Positions 53,905-64,000 of a stretch of 64,000 nucleotides of DNA are shown here, piece after piece. How positions within the stretch are numbered: position 1 is the first letter of the stretch; every line of letters starts with the position of its first letter. The stretch is from Paramarasmius palmivorus. Its lineage: Eukaryota > Basidiomycota > Agaricomycetes > Agaricales > Marasmiaceae. The notes under the pieces were generated by a model. The model saw nothing but the letters and a program-made list of their open reading frames with translations. It searched no databases and had not been told where the DNA came from. A program made the position numbers and the translations under genes. Where the stretch lies: positions 434,001 to 498,000 of the forward strand of contig JAYKXP010000026.1 in NCBI GenBank assembly GCA_037176845.1, written 5' to 3'.

Positions 53905-54550
53905 GCATCATGCGCCCTTAGCCCACATCGGCCATACGATGGTTATGAGGATCGCGTCGAATTCACGAACTTCCAACTTCTGTGACTTTTCTTGACTACC
54001 GGGATGGCGCTCCTAGAATGTCAGATAAGAGTTGAGAACCACGTAGTTCTGTATCAATGCGGCAACACTGCTCACCTTTCATTTGTCCTGTAGGACCTCT
54101 GCCATGCTGCATTATAATTAGAACAGTCTCATTCTTATTGCAACCATTCACCGGCGTTCCTGGGATCGTTGAAATAAAGTTCCGTACGAGGGTTCGCGAC
54201 GATATCGAGCAAGTTGAAGAAGTGATTGTCCGCGTCAGCGCCCAGGCGCCGGATCGTGGGATTTGGCACTGCCACGCTTGCGTTTTCTTCCCTTCGAATT
54301 CCACGATATCCTCAAAAACGATCCCAATTCGAAAATTCTATGCAACCACCTTTCTCCATAGTGTCAGTTGCATAGTAATTGCATTCAATATCGACTACTG
54401 CTGACATCTCTACCCCCTGCTCAACGTTTATCGATTCAAAATTTCGTGGTTCACGTGTCTGCCTAACTTCCGTCAATTGATCGTCAATTTGCGCCTAGTA
54501 AACTGCCATACCTTCCAAATACACTACTGCGGTACATACAGCACCCAAAA
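53905..54550. other. Spacer between the UstYa genes
   Basis: About 650 bp upstream of the unrecognised gene at 53472-53904 and downstream of UstYa 2. It contains open frames in both directions but none with recognisable motifs. The 5' end of the unrecognised gene may lie here. Confidence 0.3.
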
Positions 54551-55581
54551 CTACAAGTCGTCTGCGTGAAAGATGGGAACCTGAATATTACTCTCCAAAT
54601 GCGGTTTTCCGTTAAACTTGACACCCAAAGTTCGCTCCTTTGCCCAATCCCTAATCTTCTCGAAGTTGCGACAGGTATGCGCAACGTCGCCTTTCACTAT
54701 TGTCTCATTCGCCCAGTCCTCCCATTGCCAGCTGTACAACTTCAGGATCAAAAATTAGATTCCTCGGACAAGTTGGAGAAGACTAACACAATGACGCTGG
54801 TATCTGCATGGCACATAATGGACTGTCGAACCCAGTCAAGGCAATGGCTCACATGCTTCGCGGATTCCTTGTTTTCAGCAATATTCCAGTCTGTGTAATA
54901 TGCAGGATCAAGCGCCTTTCGAACCATGTTCTACGATCGAAAAGGTCATCGACGACACTCGATGGCGACTGTATGCGTGGCACGTACCAAGCAGTGCAAA
55001 TTGTGGAAAACGTCTAGTTCAGCGACGTAGTGCTCCTCGTCGCCTGGAATTGGCCAGGTTTTGTTGGGCAGCAACATAGCTTGATCTTTCGTGATTTTGG
55101 AGATGCCGACTTTCGTAATCAAAGTGAGTATGAATCCAGGTTTTGCTTCCTGATGAGTACTCACATTGATAAAGGTCTTCCCAGGCTTCGTCGAGCTCAG
55201 GAGAGGATGGTATTTGGAACGGAGACAAGTCGCCTGGAAATCCGACATGGAAAACCTTGATCTGTGGCTCAACCACCTCGAGAGCAGGAGCTGGTAAAAA
55301 GGTCACCGCTGTCGATGGATTGTCACTATTTAACACCACTTACAGTAAAGAACACGACCGAGCTCTGAGCCTGCTGGGGGTTTCCTGAAGAAGATGGAGG
55401 CGACGCACAGCAGAAGCAAGATAAACTGCAGGACAACGAGGATGACGAGAACCCGGTATGACGGCGCATACTTCTTGAATTTGCCTTTCGGTAACTGTTT
55501 CTCTGCCGCGATAGCTTCGACACCATCCTCAGGGGCGTCCTCTTCGCTGAGCATAAGGGGGTGGTATTCGTCCTTTCGCAT
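54551..55581 (-). CDS. UstYa-family (DUF3328) oxidase-like protein 2
   Basis: Start at 55581 (MRKDEYHPLMLSEED), stop at 54551. An N-terminal membrane anchor (VLVILVVLQFILLLLCVASIF) follows a cytosolic stretch. The lumenal domain carries both motifs: AELDVFHNLHCL then HVSHCLDWVRQSIMCHADTS. Similar in length and exon layout to the first copy, so the two probably arose by tandem duplication, now diverged in sequence. The start faces the precursor gene at 56009 across 427 bp, which may be a shared divergent promoter. Stop codon context and introns are orthodox. Reaction not known. Confidence 0.9.
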
Positions 55582-56008
55582 CTTGAGAGAGGGGGCGGAA
55601 AGGAATGGTTCTGAACTGGTACTACCCTTTCAATTATTAGGTGTTATTTGTTTCTCGTATCTTTGCCACACCAAGATGCGCCATCATCTGACATCGGTAT
55701 TTCTGTACTTGCGGCATCCTCGTTTTCTGGACATATTTCCGGCCGACGGTCTCGTCTAATGATTGCATTCATTTCCAAGGGGCCAAATCCTCCAATTCAT
55801 TCGTTCGCCGTATAGCTCCGGGCGCCCACATGGACTCGCGAAATCGCCACTTTTGCGAGTTAATGCAGACACTGGCAGCAGGTACTTCCAGTATTTTGCT
55901 ACTGCTAGGACTCACGAGTTATAACGTATAAAATGAAGGTTCGTTCTAGCTTCAAGGGCCAGAATCGCAGTTCCATTTCTCTGCTCATTCTTTCCCAGTC
56001 GAAATACC
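55582..56008. promoter_or_regulatory. Divergent intergenic region of UstYa gene 2 and the repeat precursor
   Basis: 427 bp separate the start of the UstYa gene (leftward) from the precursor start (rightward). No coding features were seen. Shared regulation is an inference from position only; no binding site is recognised. Confidence 0.4.
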
Positions 56009-57432
56009 ATGTTCTTCAACGCTAAATTCCTTGCCCTTTCTTGCTTCATCCTTGCCGCAGTCTCCTTGCCAGTGGCTGAGGTTGGTGTTGATGCGGACAA
56101 TAAGCAATGGGGTCTAAAGCATGTTCACGTACGTTGCTTCGTCTCCAGCAATATCTTTCATTGTTCGTTCTGACGCACGCATCTAGAAACGCGAGGTTGG
56201 CGTCGATTTGGACAATAAACAATGGGGCCTCAAGCCTGTGCCCGACGAAGCTGGTGTTGACCTCGATAACAAACAGTGGGGCCTCAAGAATGTTGCCCGT
56301 GCGGTATGTTTGCTCGTGCGATTTTACACGATGAAATTACTTAAGACACCGATTTCAGATTACTGAGGCTGGCGTCGACTTGGACAATAAGCAGTGGGGT
56401 CTGAAAACTGCGACCAATGAAGCAGGTGTCGACCTCGACAACAAGCAATGGGGCCTCAAGACCGTTGCTCGAGCAGTAAGTTCTGCTCGATCGGATCAGG
56501 TCACGGAATGTTATGAACTTTGATTACAGAGCAGTGAAGCTGGCGTGGATCTCGACAACAAGCAATGGGGTCTCAAGCCTGTTTCTGAGGAGACCGGTGT
56601 AGACCTCGATAACAAACAGTGGAATCTCAAGAATGTTGCACGGGAGGTAGGCCTAGTTCTCTAGGTTCTGTCATAAGGTCACTCATAAGACCGTCTCAGA
56701 CCACTGAAGCTGGTGTCGATCTTGACAACAAGCAATGGGGTCTCAAGACTGTAGCTAGGGCGGTAAGTGCTTTCCTGCTTGCGGTATGTTTGTAATGGAT
56801 AACTTATTCACTCTATTAGACTACTGAGGCGGGTGTAGACCTTGACAATAAACAATGGGGCCTCAAGACCGCGGAAGCTGGTGTAGACCTCGATAATAAG
56901 CAATGGGGCCTCAAGAACGTCGCACGGGCGGTATGCACATCAACACAGTAAACACGTTATGTCACTCATCCGGTGTTTAGACCAATGAGGAGGGTGTTGA
57001 CCTTGATAACAAGCAATGGGGTCTCAAGACTGCTGAAGCTGGCGTCGATCTCGACAACAAGCAATGGGGCCTCAAAAACGTTGCACCGGTGGTACGTTCA
57101 CATCTCCCACAACCATGTTTATATGTTCTGATATACTTTGTAGACCACTGAAACGGGTGTCGACCTTGATAACATCAAGTGGCATCTCAAGCCAGTCACT
57201 GATGACACTGGCGTCGATCTCGACAACAAGCAATGGGGTCTCAAGAACGTTGCCCGAGCAGTATGTTCGATCCGGTAATCATATATGATTTGTTAACCCA
57301 TAGGTCTTATTACAGACGACTGAGTCTGGCGTTGACCTTGACAACAAACAATGGACCCTCAAGCCTGTGGCTGACGAAGCTGGTGTGGACCTTGATAACA
57401 AGCAATGGGGTCTAAAGACCAGCAGTGCATGA
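56009..57432 (+). CDS. Secreted tandem-repeat peptide precursor (candidate RiPP/KEP precursor)
   Basis: Nine exons: 56009-56128, 56187-56303, 56359-56475, 56530-56646, 56700-56762, 56820-56930, 56981-57091, 57144-57260, 57316-57432; 329 aa. A signal peptide is evident (MFFNAKFLALSCFILAAVSL, with cleavage likely after PVA). The mature part is 16 copies of GVDLDNKQWGLK preceded by an acidic (E/D)(A/T/S) and followed by KNVARA-type linkers. Twelve of 16 units are identical in protein while their DNA differs at many silent sites. Variants: DADN in unit 1, QWNLK in unit 7, NIKWHLK in unit 13 and QWTLK in unit 15. All eight introns are phase 0 and fall between repeat blocks. The first repeat ends HVHKR, a dibasic Kex2 site; later repeats lack dibasic sites. 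Two UstYa genes lie beside it. Pheromone precursors are excluded by the missing CaaX end. Confidence 0.9.
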
Positions 57433-57765
57433 ATGAATAACAGTGTAATCGGGTTTCAATCTCCATTTCCTTCTCTCTGGGCGGGCTAGCTGTATCTCAC
57501 AATGTCATACTTGAATACCAAGGTTGTAAACGGATAAGATCATGTAAAATTGAACATCGATGAATAAACCATTCGGGCAATGATTAGGCAACATAGACTT
57601 GACCGTATCACAGGGAGAGTGATGTATGAAGTTCGAACGATTTCTGGTCCGACCCTATAGATAGGTTTACTAGGCTGGAAGCATTTTGCATTTCAGTAAA
57701 GATAGTGAGGTTACGATACATTCTCGTTGATTGCTCAAGTATGTCAATGGTACAGATCGTACTTT

Positions 57766-58898
57766 TTAATTGACGAGACTAAAGAGGAAAACGTCATCGA
57801 TAAAATCGTATGCAGGGAATCTGCCGCCGACAAAAGCCAGCGTGTCATTTCCTTTGGCGTCAAGAGTATACCCATGGAAGGTCCAATTACTCGCTCCTTG
57901 CAATGTGTCAATAACGATGCCGTTCCACGTAACGTTGACGACGCCACTGGATGCATTCACCGCATTGCGGAGGGTATTGGTATGGAAGAATCCCAGAGCA
58001 TAAGGCAAACCGGCCGTGGTATGCAGAACTGGGGTACTGATCTTTCCCGAATTCGTGGTATTGCCACTCAGTGATCCCAAGCTGACGGCGCCCGAGCCAA
58101 AATGAGCTAGGGTAGCATCGTGAACAATCACTGCGGTGTCAGTGGTCCCGACCCAGCCGCCAGAATTTGTCGCGCTACATGTAATCGCGGGAGGTGTACA
58201 CGCCAAGGTTTCGAAAGTACCATTTTCGACGGCAGAGATGCGACGGTAACCTCTGGATTCGGTTATGGTGACAGTGGCGTCTCCCGTGTTCGTTGCGGTA
58301 GAATTGTCAGTTGAGAGGAAATACTAATAGCATATGAGTTTAGACTCATATAGATGGGTACAGGCCACAAACCAGTGCACATGTGAACGTTGTGCTGTTT
58401 TTGTTAACGGTAGCTTGATAAAGGTTGAAGAACTGGCACAGCCCGCCAGTTGCATCGAAATCCCGCACTTTACAGAAATCGCTGCATACTTCGGGATCGT
58501 ATGAGTCAATAAACACGAATCCCATGTACTAAAATGTAGTGATCATTAGTTCCAGGAACTGAAGAAGGGTTCAAAGAGATGGACGAACTCCAGGAGCAGA
58601 ACTCGACGCATTCAATGGCCCAAATGCAAGCTCGTAGCCAGCTGGCACATCCGGTTCTGGTAGAGCAGCAGCAGCAAAGGGCCTTAGAGGGCTACTGGTA
58701 GCATGTTGGTCCCCCTTGGCGACGAGGGCAGACCTGATAGCATTCCAATCGGTGTAGGTGGAGGTCAAGTCAACATTTCGACGGTCCACGATGCCTGCAT
58801 AGTCCAAATTAGAAGGCCGGAAGTAGAATTTGGATGCTGCACAGACCAGATGCAACAGTCGCGCCAGCGAAGGCGAGAAAAGCGAGGATTGAGAACAT
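57766..58898 (-). CDS. Secreted Asn/Thr-rich protein of unknown function
   Basis: Start at 58898; signal peptide (MFSILAFLAFAGATVAS). Exon 1 ends in a GTCTGT donor near 58845 and exon 2 continues GIVDRRNVDL. The body has Cys-containing YMGFVFIDSYDPEVCSDFCK and CQFFNLYQATVNKNSTTFTC, several N-glycosylation sequons, and a C-terminal part with NASSGVVNVTWNGIVIDTLQ, resembling a beta-sandwich. The stop is at 57766, tail-to-tail with the peptide precursor, about 330 bp apart. Mushrooms secrete many related proteins; no enzyme family can be named. Confidence 0.68.
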
Positions 58899-59988
58899 TT
58901 GTGAGAGGAACACTTGAGAGTGGGTGAGGTGCTGGTTAGTGCGGTCTCAGAATCCCTGACTTTATAGATTTTTTTTTGAATTATAGGCACCTCTCGGCCA
59001 TCGTCGCTTCATGCTGGACAGCTGAGATCAGGTCAAAGTCAACCTTCGTGTCTTCCGAAGCTCATGCTGGACGATGCCTGGTACCTGTTTGTTAATGCCG
59101 TGCTTCACGAAGTGTGGTTGAACATACATGATTAGAAGAGAAAAAAGACTATTCTCTGTGCATGTATTCTGCCCTTTTTATTTGACAAGGTGTGTATGAG
59201 CTCTAACCTCCAACAAGCCATAGGAGTCGACGATTATCATGACGGTTTTGAGTCCTTTCAAAGCTCTCTGTAACTGGATCAGTCAGTAGTGAGCATGATC
59301 GGCATTGCATGGCACACTGACCAAGAATACATTCAAGGGGAACGAAGCTATGTGCCGGTACCTTCAAGTGAATGACGTGCGACTTTGGGGACATATCAAG
59401 GGAGGAAATCATGACATTCTGATCGAAGTGCACAGCTGGGACTGCTCCAAAGGCGAAACATCAGAACACTTGTAACAGCAACGAATGCTCGTTTGGGGTG
59501 TGCCAGGATTAAGAATTAGAATAGCTTGATGCCAACGATCCAAAACTGATGACAGTTGTATGTGATGTCGGGGCGTTCCGAATATGATGTCCAGGGGATT
59601 TTTCTGCAGGGGGGAAAGGAGAGCCAAAGTGGATAGATCATTGTCATGGATGTTGATCGGAGGAGGTAGAAGCACGAGACTAGAATTCCAGCAACTTCTG
59701 ACCCCACGGTCCGATTCTGAATATGAAGAAAAGAAAGCTATTTCACAGCAGTTTTTGAGCCATGTTATCAGAATTCTGAAGGCATACGGGATATGTGGAT
59801 TTAGAAGATTGACGCACTGGAAAGCGGCAGCGGCATTGCTTTTGAGATGTTTGGTTATGTTTGGAAATCGAGGTGACAGCGCTTGAAGGCTGAGACGCTG
59901 TTAGTTCGTCCTCCTTCTCTTCCTACTTAAGGGTCAGGCCGCTTTATTCTCCCTCGTCTTTACTTTTTCTGCACAGTATCAGGCTAGA
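58899..59988. other. Intergenic region with weak coding signals
   Basis: About 1.1 kb upstream of RAS1. Minus-strand frames around 59203-59433 and 59409-59675 could be exons of a small gene (one reads MISSLDMSPKSHVIHLKVPA), but no complete, spliced model with recognisable motifs could be built. Otherwise nothing seen. Confidence 0.3.
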
Positions 59989-61077
59989 ATGGCTGGAAGG
60001 GTGAGTCTGTGTGTGCTGCTGCGACCAGTATACTGGGCTAACACACCATCAGACTCAATTCTTGAGGGAGTATAAACTAGTTGTCGTTGGCGGTGGTGGT
60101 ATGTTACCTCATACCGACCCATAGTTCCCTTCAAAGACTCATATTGCGCGCTCTCAAGGCGTCGGCAAGTCTGCTCTGACGATTCAGTTCATTCAGAGCC
60201 ACTTCGTGGACGAGTATGACCCGACCATTGAAGGTGCTGTTTCCGAGGTGTTTCATGTAGAAGGAGGCAATATTCATATTCATATCTTGGAACAGATTCG
60301 TACCGCAAGCAGTGCGTAATTGACGACGAGGTCGCTCTTTTGGATGTTTTGGATACCGCTGGCCAGGAGGAGTATGGGTGAGTGACCTCGACCCTTTGCT
60401 TTTGTTCTAGAATCTACTGGTCTTCACCTTTCAATTGCCTTGCCACAACTTCAATACTACCCGTTGGAAGTAATTGGACAGTCACTGCAAATCCCCTGCC
60501 CCTAACTCTTCCGCAACTTCAATATTAATTCATTGATGTAGGGCCATGCGAGAACAGTATATGCGAACTGGAGAAGGGTTCCTCCTGGTCTACTCCATTA
60601 CATCAAGAAACTCGTTTGAAGAAATCAGCACGTTCCATCAACAGATCCTCCGGGTGAAGGATCAAGACACATTCCCTGTTGTTGTTGTCGCCAACAAGTG
60701 CGACTTGGAGTATGAACGTCAGGTTGGCATGAATGGTAAGCATCCATGTTAAGTGATCATAGCGACATTCACCGACATTGCCAAAAGAGGGTCGGGACCT
60801 TGCTAAGCACTTTGGTTGCAAGTTCATTGAGACGTCTGCCAAGCAGCGCATCAACGTGGACGAAGCTTTTAGCACCCTTGTTCGCGAAATCAGAAAATAC
60901 AACAAGGTACGCCAGTAGCCACGACATCATGGCCATGGTTTCTCCTAACACAACCTATAGGACCAGCAAAACACTGGCCGGCCGATGATGTCTTCTGGTC
61001 CCCCAGGGACATACGCAGGCAAGGACCAGAATGAGGGAGAATCATCTGGATGCTGTGGTGGTTGCGTTGTTCTATGA
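59989..61077 (+). CDS. RAS1: Ras small GTPase
   Basis: Membrane-anchored molecular switch upstream of adenylate cyclase or MAP-kinase pathways in fungi. Exons 59989-60000, 60053-60098, 60159-60233, 60296-60377, 60542-60735, 60788-60906 and 60961-61077 give 214 aa. Motifs: P-loop [15 protein letters not shown], switch [15 protein letters not shown], switch [27 protein letters not shown]. The tail ends [10 protein letters not shown]: a CaaX box with Leu last (geranylgeranyl-type preference is possible) plus upstream Cys for palmitoylation. Exon 1 is only 12 nt (MAGR). Introns are all GT-AG. Confidence 0.96.
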
Positions 61078-61530
61078 TTCTACCCTCCCGTCATCATTCT
61101 TGTTCCTACGCATGTCGCTTGGCCATCATCTTCTATTTCTCGTGACCACTATGCCGCTGTTCTATTGTTTCTCCATGTTCTGGTTACCCTAAATGTTTGG
61201 TTTCTTTACTGTCCCCAGCATATTCCTAGTCTCCATACAGTCCTTCAGTCTCGCATCCTCCATTCTGCATACACTCCCTACGTCCGCGAGGAGATACCAT
61301 CTACTTCATACTGTTGCTAAAAGTTACTCGAGTTGTATATATTACTGGTAGACCTCTTTACCCATCATGATCGTAACGATTTCCTTAATCCTCTTTTCAA
61401 TATAAGCATGTTCTCGCATGATGACGGTATGTTAATAAAACCGAATCTGGGCAAGTGGCCTACAGATGTTCTGGAAATAGACTGGCAAATACGGTATAGT
61501 ACATATACAAGGGTGGACGCAAGCTTCGTT
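61078..61530. other. Convergent intergenic region
   Basis: About 450 bp between the stops of RAS1 (+) and CIA30 (-), holding both 3' untranslated regions. No ORF or RNA gene with support. Confidence 0.4.
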
Positions 61531-62517
61531 TTATAGGTCGTTCCATTTCTCATCCATCTTTTCACTCTGTGCTGGACCATCTGAGAAGTAGTCATCAGCG
61601 TCAACAATACCTCAGAGACTGAGTATACTCACTCAAATCCGACTTAGCATCCTCTTCGTTAACTACGCGAATCGAGTCGATACCCAGCTCGTAGGCGCCA
61701 GCCGATCCGCTATTTCCCCCGAGAACCGAGATGCCGACACTACGCAGCTTGTTGCTCATTTCCAATTGTATTTCTGAGAGTTCACCGTTGTTCGTTCTGA
61801 CAAAGTTTCTGAAGGGAATCTTTTGGTATATATTAGTGTACCGCTCCTTTTAAAGTGGCATAGGTGCACCCACAAATATATCCTCCCAACGATTGTCTGT
61901 GCGTTTGAAAAATAGCCGGTGTTGCCAAAGGTCAGTCGAGATGGGACCATTCGTTTGCAAGTTCACAAAGTACGCGTTATGTGTGCTAGGATCACCTCCT
62001 AATCGAACACGAAGTGCAAGGTATTCATGGAACTCGATGTCTTCGAGCATTTCACCAAACAAACTCATTCGACGCTGTTCGAATATGTTAGGCTCGCCAG
62101 GAATATCACAACACCAAACATACCTTATTTCTGAATGCAGCATAACCACCCCGTATTCTTCCCTGATACTTGGGCTGCACATCTAACCGCATGTTCCCCC
62201 AAAACCTGGCCGTCGCGGGTTTTCCAATGGGTTCGTTTACTTTTGGTGTGGTATCCAAATCAAAGTGCACAGTCGAATTGCCTCCAATGTCTCTGTCAGA
62301 GCCTGTAGCCATCATCTGAACGCCTTCAGGTGTATTGAATGAGAATAAAGTTCGAGGTGCGCGAGAGGGCTGGTCTGCCCCGCTCATTCTGACAACTAAT
62401 CGAGTTTTGAGTACAAGGATTCCCAGTTCAAGAGTTTGATGAATACACACTGTTATTAATTCCATCAAAGAGCTGCTTCCGTGTTCTTGCCCAGTATTGG
62501 GACTGTACCGACTGCAT
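61531..62517 (-). CDS. CIA30: Mitochondrial complex I assembly factor CIA30 (NDUFAF1)
   Basis: Start at 62517 (MQSVQSQYWARTRKQLFDGI), stop at 61531. Helps assemble the membrane arm of NADH:ubiquinone oxidoreductase. After a first intron (donor GTGTGT near 62450) the CIA30 domain shows PRTLFSFNTPEGVQMMATGS, DIGGNSTVHFDL, ARFWGNMRLDVQPKYQGRIR, RGGYAAFR, YLALRVRLGGD and YFVNLQTNGP. A later exon has VGISVLGGNSGSAGAYELGI. The last exon reads NGPAQSEKMDEKWNDL. About 260-280 aa. The upstream in-frame ORF to 62576 is not used. Divergent from the polymerase eta gene, with ~135 bp between. Confidence 0.9.
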
Positions 62518-62652
62518 ACTGGAAGCACAAGAAAGGGTTTTAGTGAAAGGAACGCTTTACTCATCAGTGACCTCAAGGCACAAGCGCCGAAGCTTTCAGA
62601 GCGTCAAAGAGTATTTGGACGGAACAAACAACCCAACAGAGCAACCACCACC

Positions 62653-64000
62653 ATGACCGAGTCGCGTCCGCCAACTTCCCGTGGAAAGTCAGCCTGGAAG
62701 GGAAAGGAGAAGGCTACAGAGCAGGATTTTGACGATCTTTACCCGACTACCACATATCGGCATGTTCTTCAACAAAATCTCGGTGTCAGGGACCCTTTAC
62801 GCGTCGTGGCACTTTGCGACAGCGATGCCTTCTATGCAGCGTGCGAGATGGTTCGCCTAGGCATCAAAGACAAGCCACTTGTTGTGCTACAATGGGAGGG
62901 CATTATAGCGGTCAATTACCCTGCTCGAGAATACGGTATTACTCGCTTCCACAAACTCCAAGATGCAAAAGAGCGGTGTCCTGAGTTGATGATCGTCCAT
63001 GTCGCGACATACAAAGAAGGAGAGGCAGAACCTGGATACTGGGATAAGGTTGACTCCAGGACACATAAGGTGCGTGTTGTCTTCGTTGCTTTCCCCCGTT
63101 TTCGTACTAAGATCTCAAGTTCTAATTAGGTATCACTGGATTACTATCGCCGCGAAAGTGCAAAGGTTTTCAATATGTATAGAGAAGGTCTTATCGGCGC
63201 CGAAATAGGTGAGCAATGATCCCTGCGAGCTGAAAATAGATACTAAATAATATCAAGAAAGGGCGTCCATTGATGAGGTCTTCATAGACTTTACAAAACC
63301 TGTTCGTCAAGAACTGTTACACCGATATCCTTATCTCGCATCTCCACCTTCGGACTCGCCTGCTGGTCTAGATACTCCACTGCCTCCACCACCGACCCTT
63401 GAATGGAAGCCGTACTCGCATATTATACCAGTCAAACAAAAAGATGTCGACAACCAGGAACACAAGGAGGAAGGCGACGGTTCAGCTCCAATAACATGGC
63501 ATGACGTTGCCCTTTCTATTGCCGCAGAGATGATGAACAAAGTACGGGAGGCTATCGCGGAGAATCTGGGGTACACTACATCTGCAGTGAGTGGAGACTA
63601 TGTACATCATTGCAACCATCACTCAATGGATTCTCTCAGGGTATTGCCAGGAACAAGTTTCTGGCAAAGGTCTGTGCCTACCAAAAGTTCGCGACGTTAT
63701 CCTGAACGAGGGGTCGATAGCTTGCTGCTTCTTACAAGAAACCTTACTCACAAACCGTTTTGCGAAACGCTGCGATACCCAACTACTTGAAGCCGCTGCC
63801 ATTTCAAAAGGTCAATTCAATACTGCATTCAGTTGCGGGTAACTCGGACTGAACCCCATACAGATTCGATTTCTAGGAGGCAAACTCGGGGAAGCCATTG
63901 CTAAAGAGTACGATGTGTCAAGTGTGGCTGACCTATTGTGAGTCAAGAGGTTGTCAAGCCCGGAATAGTTTCTGAACTTCTCGTTCGCGTGGTTTTAATT
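62653..64000 (+). CDS. RAD30: DNA polymerase eta (Y family), 3' part beyond window
   Basis: Translesion polymerase that copies past UV dimers. Start at 62653 (MTESRPPTSRGKSAWKG). Finger/palm motifs: VVALCDSDAFYAACEMVRLG (metal-binding Asp), GIIAVNYPAREYGITRF, LDYYRRESAKVFNM, ASIDEVFIDFT with the second and third catalytic carboxylates (Asp-Glu), GIARNKFLAKLAASYKKP and KIRFLGGKLGEAIAKEYDV. Introns (~50-60 nt) near 63.07, 63.2, 63.6 and 63.7-63.9 kb. The gene runs off the right edge, so the ubiquitin-binding and PCNA-binding C-terminus is not seen. Confidence 0.93.

Noticed and set aside
56009..57432. CRISPR array or satellite DNA as explanation of the repeats
   Set aside because: The repeats are in frame, separated by spliceable introns, preceded by a signal peptide and conserved at protein but not DNA level.
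56009..57432. Lipopeptide mating pheromone precursor
   Set aside because: No CaaX box at the end, and basidiomycete pheromones are not arranged as signal-peptide-bearing tandem repeats.

Overview
The window is a gene-dense piece of a filamentous fungal nuclear genome, almost certainly a basidiomycete of the Agaricomycetes. It holds about 30 protein genes in 64 kb. Most are split by many introns of about 47-60 nt, and intergenic gaps are often only 100-500 bp. Several families seen here are typical of mushrooms: MYND-finger proteins, DUF6533 membrane proteins, a fused biotin-synthesis enzyme and short-intron Ras. No transposon, rRNA or CRISPR array was seen. Exon coordinates were built by hand from reading frame, splice signals and remembered family motifs; totals divide by three wherever exact exons are given.

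Layout. 0-26 kb is mostly housekeeping metabolism: proline catabolism (PUT2, cut by the left edge), lysine synthesis (LYS4), a trichodiene-synthase-type terpene synthase, trimethyllysine dioxygenase for carnitine synthesis, an uncharacterised short gene, a MYND-finger protein, SDE2, a fused dethiobiotin synthetase/DAPA aminotransferase, VPS34, ILV5, a coiled-coil protein, NOP53 and the LCB1 subunit of serine palmitoyltransferase. 26-48 kb is a cytochrome P450, a long disordered protein, two multi-spanning membrane proteins, a Nudix hydrolase, an RNA-binding-like protein, a convergent pair of related SAP-like proteins, a DUF6533 protein and a DUF1295 reductase-like protein. 48.6-52 kb is the TFIIH helicase XPB/SSL2. 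Two intron-bearing tRNA-Glu(UUC) genes lie about 10 kb apart in opposite orientation.

The most interesting stretch is 52.3-57.4 kb. Two UstYa-family (DUF3328) genes with the hallmark paired His/Cys motifs lie next to a secreted precursor gene made of 16 tandem copies of a twelve-residue unit, GVDLDNKQWGLK, spread over nine exons. UstYa proteins oxidise and cyclise ribosomal peptides (ustiloxin, phomopsin, asperipin, together called dikaritins) in ascomycetes. The layout here therefore looks like a basidiomycete RiPP locus, but with a Trp-containing core that lacks Tyr and with only one dibasic Kex2 site. One of the UstYa genes is divergent from the precursor gene across about 430 bp.

The right end carries a secreted protein, a RAS GTPase, the complex I assembly factor CIA30 and DNA polymerase eta, which runs off the window.
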